A DNA stretch of 64,000 nt from NCBI RefSeq assembly GCF_022606295.1, contig NZ_JAHHZS010000012.1:62001-126000 (forward strand), written 5' to 3'. The number at the start of each line of letters is the position of its first letter. Position 1 is the first letter of the stretch. A model generated the notes under the pieces. That model did no database searches. It was not told where the DNA came from and saw nothing but the letters and a program-made list of their open reading frames with translations. The position numbers and the translations under genes are program-made. Positions 54,462 through 64,000 of the stretch are shown here, piece by piece. The DNA comes from Arthrobacter bambusae (GTDB taxonomy: Bacteria; Actinomycetota; Actinomycetes; Actinomycetales; Micrococcaceae).

Positions 54462-55550
54462 TCAGCCCCTGCCGTGCGCGGATGCGACGGGGCAGTCAAA
54501 GCCGCGGCCTGCGGCGAGTCCTACCTCGTTGAGGTACCGAACGACGATGCCGTACGACTGCATCAACGTGGTTTCCGTATAAGGAATGGAATGCTTTTCG
54601 CAGTAGCTCCGAACGATCTCCGAAGCGCGGCGCAAGTGCGGGCGGGCCATGTCCGGGAACAAGTGGTGCTCCGCCTGGTGGTTGAGGCCGCCCAGGAGGA
54701 TGTTCATGAACGGGCCGCCGGAGATGTTCCTGGCGGTCAGAATCTGGCGGCGAAGGAAATCGACCCGCGAGTCTGCCGGGAGGACCGGCATGCCCTTGTG
54801 GTTCGGGGCGAAGGAAGCACCCATGTAGAAGCCGAACACCATGATCTGGACGCCCAGGAAGGCAAATGCCATGCCAAGCGGAAGGAACGTGAAGGCGAGG
54901 ACCGGCAGCGCGAGAAGCCGTGCCAGGAGGATGGGGGTTTCCACCCAGCGGTGCTTGATGGCTCCGGGCCGGAAGATGTACATCAAGGACTCCCACTGCA
55001 GGCTGATGCCCAGCAGCAAGAGGAGCGGGAAGAAGAACCAGCCTTGCCTGCGGGTGAGGAACGCGAAGCGTCCCTGCCTGCCGGCAGCGGCTTCAACATG
55101 GAATGCCAGGGCTCCGGTTTTGATGTCCGGGTCCTTCGAAATCACGTTCGGGCTGTTGTGGTGCGCGCCGTGCTTCTGTTCCCACCAGGCATAGCTGATG
55201 CCGGCAACCGAAGTGGCCAGGATGCGGGCGGACCAGTCATTGGCCCTGCGGGACGCGAAAATCTGGCGGTGGCCGGCCTCGTGGGCAAGGAAGCTCAACT
55301 GGGTGCAAAGGATGCCCAGGGCCGCGGCGATGAGGAGCTGGTACCAGCTGGGCCCAATCAGCGCGAAGCCGAACCAGGTGCCGGTCAGCAAGAGGACCAG
55401 GGAAGCGAAAACGCTGATGTAAAAACCGACGCGGCGCTTCAAAAGCCCTTCCGCGCGGACCGTCTTGAGCAGTTCGGAATAGCTAAGAACGACGGCGTTG
55501 GGTGGCCGGACGCCCTTATGAGGACGTTCCGTGGTGGAGGTCTGTGACAT
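54462..55550 (-). CDS. Membrane fatty acid desaturase
   Basis: 362 residues. The three histidine boxes of the non-haem di-iron desaturases are present: HEAGH, HGAHH (in EQKHGAHHNSP) and HQAEHH (in LGGLNHQAEHHLFPDM). Hydrophobic segments form about four helices. The HQAEHH box places it nearer the front-end or linoleoyl-CoA-type desaturases than DesA stearoyl types. It would adjust membrane fluidity. A near-perfect inverted repeat lies 5-32 bases upstream of the ATG. No good ribosome binding site is seen. Confidence 0.9.
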   Translation of the reverse strand: MSQTSTTERPHKGVRPPNAVVLSYSELLKTVRAEGLLKRRVGFYISVFASLVLLLTGTWFGFALIGPSWYQLLIAAALGILCTQLSFLAHEAGHRQIFASRRANDWSARILATSVAGISYAWWEQKHGAHHNSPNVISKDPDIKTGALAFHVEAAAGRQGRFAFLTRRQGWFFFPLLLLLGISLQWESLMYIFRPGAIKHRWVETPILLARLLALPVLAFTFLPLGMAFAFLGVQIMVFGFYMGASFAPNHKGMPVLPADSRVDFLRRQILTARNISGGPFMNILLGGLNHQAEHHLFPDMARPHLRRASEIVRSYCEKHSIPYTETTLMQSYGIVVRYLNEVGLAAGRGFDCPVASAHGRG

Positions 55551-55555
55551 ATGCA

Positions 55556-55582
55556 GTTGCCCCGTAATACATAACGGGCAAC
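55556..55582. promoter_or_regulatory. Inverted repeat just upstream of the desaturase start
   Basis: GTTGCCCCGT and ACGGGCAAC (one base of bulge) face each other across AATACATA. The site spans the region where the desaturase 5' leader or promoter must lie, so it is a candidate repressor operator or RNA hairpin. Confidence 0.5.
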
Positions 55583-55703
55583 GCTGCAACCGACGATCGG
55601 CTGCACGGTCTAGATCACCCTCTATTCAGCATACGCTCCCAAAGGGGTTGTGCCGAGACGGGCTGCTTCCGGGAGTGGCTCGAAGAAGCTCCGGAAAAGG
55701 GCG

Positions 55704-57945
<2,242 letters not shown>

Positions 57946-57950
57946 ACGGG

Positions 57951-58916
57951 ATGACCATGACTGCGCACACCCGGGAAAACACATCCATCGGCGCCGATTC
58001 GGCAAAAACTGCCCAGGACAAGGCAGCGACCCTGATCGAGGCGCTGCCGTGGATCCAGCGGTTCGCCGGCACCACCATGGTGATCAAGTACGGCGGCAAC
58101 GCCATGGTCAACGAGGAACTCCGCCGCGCCTTCGCCGAGGACATCGTCTTCCTGCACCACGTGGGTATCCACCCCGTCGTCGTGCACGGGGGTGGCCCGC
58201 AGATCAACTCGATGCTCGGCCGGCTGGGCATCGAATCCGAATTCAAGGGCGGCCTGCGCGTCACCACTCCCGAGGCCATGGACGTTGTCCGCATGGTGCT
58301 TACCGGACAAGTGGGCCGCGAACTCGTGGGCCTCATCAACTCCCACGGACCCTATGCCGTGGGCATGTCCGGTGAAGACGGCGGACTCCTGCGTGCCGTG
58401 CGCACCGGCACCGTAGTGGACGGCGAGGAAGTGGACCTGGGGTTGGTGGGCGAAGTGGTGGGTGTTGATCCCACGGGTATCGAGGACATCCTCGCAGCCG
58501 GCCGCATCCCCGTGATTTCCACGGTCGCACCCGAGATCATCGACGAGGGCGACGGGACGGGCTCCACAACGGGGCAGGTCCTCAACGTCAACGCGGACAC
58601 GGCCGCAGCGGCGGTCGCCTCGGCACTGGGCGCATCCAAGCTCGTCATCCTGACCGACGTCGAGGGCCTCTACGCCAACTGGCCGGACAAGTCCTCGCTT
58701 ATCTCCTCGCTGACGGCGACGGAGTTGCGCGAGATGTTGCCGCGCCTCGAGTCCGGCATGATCCCGAAAATGACGGCCTGCCTGAAGGCCATTGATGAAG
58801 GAGTGGAACGCGCGCACATCGTGGATGGCCGCCTGCCGCACTCCATGCTCCTGGAAACCTTTACGACCGCGGGCATCGGAACCCAGGTTGTCCCCGACGA
58901 GGAAGTGAACTCATGA
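57951..58916 (+). CDS. argB: Acetylglutamate kinase ArgB
   Basis: 321 residues. It phosphorylates N-acetylglutamate and is the usual arginine-feedback step. [11 protein letters not shown] and [14 protein letters not shown] are nucleotide- and substrate-binding loops. [20 protein letters not shown] and the end [12 protein letters not shown] are conserved. The start is ATG 57951 with a second in-frame ATG at 57957; the first ~25 residues look unstructured, as in hexameric arginine-sensitive forms. ATGA junction with argD. Confidence 0.96.
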   Translation: MTMTAHTRENTSIGADSAKTAQDKAATLIEALPWIQRFAGTTMVIKYGGNAMVNEELRRAFAEDIVFLHHVGIHPVVVHGGGPQINSMLGRLGIESEFKGGLRVTTPEAMDVVRMVLTGQVGRELVGLINSHGPYAVGMSGEDGGLLRAVRTGTVVDGEEVDLGLVGEVVGVDPTGIEDILAAGRIPVISTVAPEIIDEGDGTGSTTGQVLNVNADTAAAAVASALGASKLVILTDVEGLYANWPDKSSLISSLTATELREMLPRLESGMIPKMTACLKAIDEGVERAHIVDGRLPHSMLLETFTTAGIGTQVVPDEEVNS

Positions 58917-60220
58917 ACGAAACCGTTGGTTTGAGCCCGACCGCCGTTACTGCGGAACCCGCCGCAACCACGCTTGTTTCCCAGAGCACTGGAAGCGACT
59001 GGCTGGCCCGTTACGCTTCCTCGCTCATGGGCGTCTTCGGCACCCCGCAGCGGGTCCTGGTCCGGGGTGCGGGTGCCCTCGTGTGGGACGCCGACGGCAA
59101 GGAATACCTGGACCTCCTCGGCGGGATTGCGGTGAACGCCCTGGGCCACGCCCACCCGTTCGTCACCTCCGTCATCTCCAGCCAGCTGGCCACCCTGGGC
59201 CACGTCTCCAATTTCTTCACGAGCCCCACGCAGATCGCGCTCGCGGAGAAGCTCCTCGCCATCACCAAAGCTCCTGCCGGCTCCAAGGTGTTCTTCGCCA
59301 ACTCCGGTACCGAAGCCAACGAGGCCGCGTTCAAGCTGGCGCGGCGCAACAGCTCTGGCACGCGCACCAAGATCATCGCCCTGGAAGGTGCTTTCCACGG
59401 CCGCACCATGGGTGCGCTGGCCTTGACCGCCAAGGAAGCGTACCGGGCGCCGTTCGAGCCGCTGCCGGGTGGAGTCGTCCACATCCCGTTCGGCGACATC
59501 GAGGCGCTCCGTGCCGCCGTCGACGAAACCACTGCCGCGGTGTTCCTGGAGCCCATCCAGGGCGAAGCCGGCGTCCGCCCGCTCAGCGTCGAGTACCTGC
59601 AGGCGGCCCGCGAGATGACGAGCAAAGCAGGCGCGCTGCTCATCCTGGACGAAGTCCAGACCGGCGTCGGCCGAACGGGCAAATGGCTGGCCAGCGAAGA
59701 CGCCGGAATCGTCCCCGACGCCGTGACGCTCGCCAAGGGCCTGGGCGGTGGCTTCCCGGTCGGCGCGCTCATCACCTTCGGGGAGCCGACGTCGTCGCTC
59801 CTGACCGCGGGCCAGCACGGCACCACCTTCGGCGGGAACCCGGTGGCCACAGCCGCCGCCCTCGCCACCCTGCATGCGATCGAAAGCCAGGGCGTACTGG
59901 AAAATGTGCTCAGCGTCGGCGCGCGGTTGCGGGCCGGACTGTCCGACGTCGACGCCGTCACCGAAGTGCGGGGCGAAGGCCTCCTGATCGGTTTCGACCT
60001 CGACTCCGACATTGCGCCCGCCATGGTGACTGCTGCCCTCGACGCGGGCTTCATCATCAACAGTCCCGGCCCGCGCACCATCCGGCTGGCTCCGCCGCTC
60101 ATCCTGACCGCCGAGCAAGCCGACCGCTTCCTCGACGCGCTGCCAGGCATCATCCAGGCCGCAGCCGAAACCGCTGCACCCCTGAACGCTGCACCACTGA
60201 CCGCTAAGGACGCACAGTGA
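58913..60220 (+). CDS. argD: Acetylornithine aminotransferase ArgD
   Basis: 435 residues. A PLP enzyme converting the semialdehyde to N-acetylornithine. [42 protein letters not shown] and the PLP lysine in [14 protein letters not shown] are conserved. About 25 residues at the N-terminus and 20 Ala-rich at the C-terminus exceed the usual length. GTGA junction with argF. Confidence 0.96.
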   Translation: MNETVGLSPTAVTAEPAATTLVSQSTGSDWLARYASSLMGVFGTPQRVLVRGAGALVWDADGKEYLDLLGGIAVNALGHAHPFVTSVISSQLATLGHVSNFFTSPTQIALAEKLLAITKAPAGSKVFFANSGTEANEAAFKLARRNSSGTRTKIIALEGAFHGRTMGALALTAKEAYRAPFEPLPGGVVHIPFGDIEALRAAVDETTAAVFLEPIQGEAGVRPLSVEYLQAAREMTSKAGALLILDEVQTGVGRTGKWLASEDAGIVPDAVTLAKGLGGGFPVGALITFGEPTSSLLTAGQHGTTFGGNPVATAAALATLHAIESQGVLENVLSVGARLRAGLSDVDAVTEVRGEGLLIGFDLDSDIAPAMVTAALDAGFIINSPGPRTIRLAPPLILTAEQADRFLDALPGIIQAAAETAAPLNAAPLTAKDAQ

Positions 60221-61215
60221 ACGCCACCCGTCATTTCCTCAAGGACACGGACCTTACTCCGGCCGAGCAAGCCGAGGTGCTCGAACTCGCAGTCCGGATG
60301 AAGGCCGCCCCGTACAGCATCCAACCGTTCGCGGCTGCCGGCAACGGGCGCAAGACCGTCGCCGTGATCTTCGACAAGACCTCCACCCGTACCCGAGTGT
60401 CCTTCGCCACCGGCGTCGCCGACATGGGCGGCAACGCGCTCATCATCAATCCGGGCGAGGCGCAGATCGGCCACAAGGAATCCGTGGAGGACACCGCCAA
60501 GGTCCTCGAACGCATGGTCTCCACCATCGTGTGGCGGACCTCGGCGCACTCCGGCCTCGTAGCCATGGCCGAAAACTCCAAAGTTCCCGTCATCAACGCC
60601 CTCTGCGATGACTACCACCCCTGCCAGTTGCTGGCAGACCTCCTGGCAGTCAAGGAGCACAAGGGCGAACTCAAGGGCCTCACCATGGCCTACCTGGGCG
60701 ACGCCGCGAACAACATGGCCAACTCCTATCTGCTGGCAGGCGTCACGGCGGGCATGCACGTCAGGATCTCGGGTCCGGAAGGCTACCTGCCGGCCGCCGA
60801 CATCGTGGCGGCGGCCGAGGAGCGCGCCGCCGAGACCGGCGGTTCCGTGCTCATCACCACTGACGCCGCGGAAGCCCTCGACGGCGCCGACGTCGTCGCT
60901 ACGGACACCTGGGTGTCCATGGGGCAGGAAGCAGAGAAGGAAGCGCGGATGGAGCTCTTCCGCGGGTATTCCGTGGACGAGGCCGCCATGGCACACGCCG
61001 CACCGGACGCCGTCGTGCTCCACTGCCTGCCCGCCTACCGCGGCTACGAAATCTCCGCGGGTGTCATCGATGGACCCCAGTCGATCGTCTGGGACGAGGC
61101 CGAGAACCGCTTGCACGCCCAGAAAGCGCTCATGGCCTGGCTCATGCACCGCTCGGGACTCGCGTTCGTCGACGGGCTTTCCCCCGTTGAGGGCACCGGA
61201 GAGAGCACGTTCTAG
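60217..61215 (+). CDS. argF: Ornithine carbamoyltransferase ArgF
   Basis: 332 residues. It makes citrulline from ornithine and carbamoyl phosphate. The carbamoyl phosphate site [12 protein letters not shown], the loop [12 protein letters not shown] and the ornithine site [10 protein letters not shown] are present. A GTG start overlaps the argD stop, and the TAG stop overlaps the argR GTG by one base. Confidence 0.97.
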   Translation: MNATRHFLKDTDLTPAEQAEVLELAVRMKAAPYSIQPFAAAGNGRKTVAVIFDKTSTRTRVSFATGVADMGGNALIINPGEAQIGHKESVEDTAKVLERMVSTIVWRTSAHSGLVAMAENSKVPVINALCDDYHPCQLLADLLAVKEHKGELKGLTMAYLGDAANNMANSYLLAGVTAGMHVRISGPEGYLPAADIVAAAEERAAETGGSVLITTDAAEALDGADVVATDTWVSMGQEAEKEARMELFRGYSVDEAAMAHAAPDAVVLHCLPAYRGYEISAGVIDGPQSIVWDEAENRLHAQKALMAWLMHRSGLAFVDGLSPVEGTGESTF

Positions 61216-61751
61216 TGTCCACCCATCCTGCGTCGCAAGGCGCCAGCCCCGCCACCAAGACCGCCCGCCAGGCGCGGATCACCGCGATCCTGACCGGTCA
61301 GTCGGTGCGCTCGCAGGCCGAACTCGCGGCTTTGCTGGCCGACGACGGCGTGCAGGTCACCCAGGCGACCCTCTCCAGGGACCTGGTTGAACTGGGGGCG
61401 GTGCGTGTGCGCGGCAAGGACGGTGCACTGGTCTATGCGGTGCCCGGCGAGGGCGGCGACCGCAATGCAAAAAGCGGCGTCACCCAGGAAATCCTGGACG
61501 CCCGCTTGTCGCGCCTCTGCGGCGAGCTGCTGGTCACTGCCGAGGCCTCGGGCAATATCGTGGTGCTGCGGACACCGCCGGGTGCCGCCAACTTCCTCGC
61601 CCTGGCCATCGACCACTCGGTAATGCCGTCTGTATTGGGTACGATCGCAGGCGACGACACCTTGCTTTTGGTTGCCAGGGATCCCGACGGCGGCGCCGAA
61701 CTGGCAACGCGCTTCCTCCAGCTGGCCCAGGAAGCCGGACCGGGGAACTAG
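61215..61751 (+). CDS. argR: Arginine repressor ArgR
   Basis: 178 residues. The winged helix lies at [29 protein letters not shown] and the arginine-binding C-terminal domain contains [14 protein letters not shown] and [14 protein letters not shown] (the GDDT motif). With arginine it would bind the AT-rich boxes before argC. Placed inside the operon it represses, the usual actinobacterial arrangement. Confidence 0.96.
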   Translation: MSTHPASQGASPATKTARQARITAILTGQSVRSQAELAALLADDGVQVTQATLSRDLVELGAVRVRGKDGALVYAVPGEGGDRNAKSGVTQEILDARLSRLCGELLVTAEASGNIVVLRTPPGAANFLALAIDHSVMPSVLGTIAGDDTLLLVARDPDGGAELATRFLQLAQEAGPGN

Positions 61752-61789
61752 CCGAGACCGGCAACTGAGCCCTTCTGACCTGTTCCATC

Positions 61790-61804
61790 CGGGCCTTCGG
61801 CCCG
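61790..61804 (+). repeat. Small hairpin between argR and argG
   Basis: CGGGCC-TTC-GGCCCG. No T tract follows. It may be a partial terminator or RNA-stabilising structure that separates argCJBDFR from argGH levels. The 103-base gap holds nothing else I can support except the argG ribosome binding site AAAGGAG. Confidence 0.45.
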
Positions 61805-61854
61805 ATCCAAGCATTTGACTCAAAAGAACCAAGCAACAACAAAGGAGCACTCTC

Positions 61855-64000
<2,146 letters not shown>

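Overview
The window is chromosomal DNA from a high-GC Gram-positive actinomycete. The best fit is the Micrococcaceae (Arthrobacter, Pseudarthrobacter or Paenarthrobacter type). The reasons are strongly GC-biased codon use, many GTG starts and ATGA/GTGA gene junctions, many apparently leaderless promoters, a PriA-type HisA, an SOS box of the actinobacterial kind, and a gene order (dapB, dapA, RNase J, ftsK, pgsA, cinA, clgR, DUF3046, recA, recX, miaB, miaA, dapF, hflX, lexA, LysM gene) that mirrors the Rv2773c to Rv2719c region of Mycobacterium tuberculosis. I see no rRNA, tRNA, CRISPR array, transposase or prophage. The genus call is inference from family resemblance, not from a search.

Layout. 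1-4905: the end of a sensor kinase, a membrane-anchored sulfite-oxidase-like molybdoenzyme and molybdenum cofactor genes (moeA, moaC, mogA/moaB, moaE). 4964-7958: dapB, a membrane/TPR gene, two decayed genes (one under a LexA box) and dapA. 7986-15353: RNase J, ftsK, pgsA, cinA, a ClgR-type regulator, a MarR regulator and DUF3046. 15389-17314: SOS-controlled recA-recX. 17443-27645: a secreted transglycosylase-like protein, miaB, miaA, dapF, a methyltransferase, hflX with a long leader and micro-ORF, a DinG-like helicase and lexA. 28004-34235: a LysM SOS gene divergent from lexA, then hisC-hisB-hisH-small membrane gene-priA-sseB-MFS. 34319-38969: DUF1844, infC-rpmI-rplT, an rRNA methylase and a CDF transporter. 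38984-43336: an MFS pump, mutT, an SOS-controlled radical SAM protein, pcp and a SIMPL protein. 43402-47122: pheST behind two coupled mini-ORFs. 47170-53253: a phosphopantetheinyl transferase, an M1 aminopeptidase and a large Pls-type single-module NRPS. 53361-55550: quinone oxidoreductase and fatty acid desaturase. 55704-64000: the arginine operon argCJBDFRGH, with argH running off the end.

How the genes work together. Four pathways are largely complete here: the late molybdenum cofactor steps, lysine/diaminopimelate (dapA, dapB, dapF), part of histidine and nearly all of arginine synthesis. The SOS circuit is visible as five LexA boxes serving lexA, recA-recX, a LysM division inhibitor candidate, a radical SAM protein and a truncated DUF222 gene. 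The most unusual cluster is the Pls-like membrane NRPS followed by an M1 aminopeptidase and facing a phosphopantetheinyl transferase. This resembles the synthesis/degradation pair known for epsilon-poly-L-lysine.

At expression level the window is rich in a TANNNT box placed 6-7 bases before an ATG or GTG, the signature of leaderless transcripts. The same signature picks out two candidate regulatory micro-ORFs, one upstream of hflX and one upstream of pheS.
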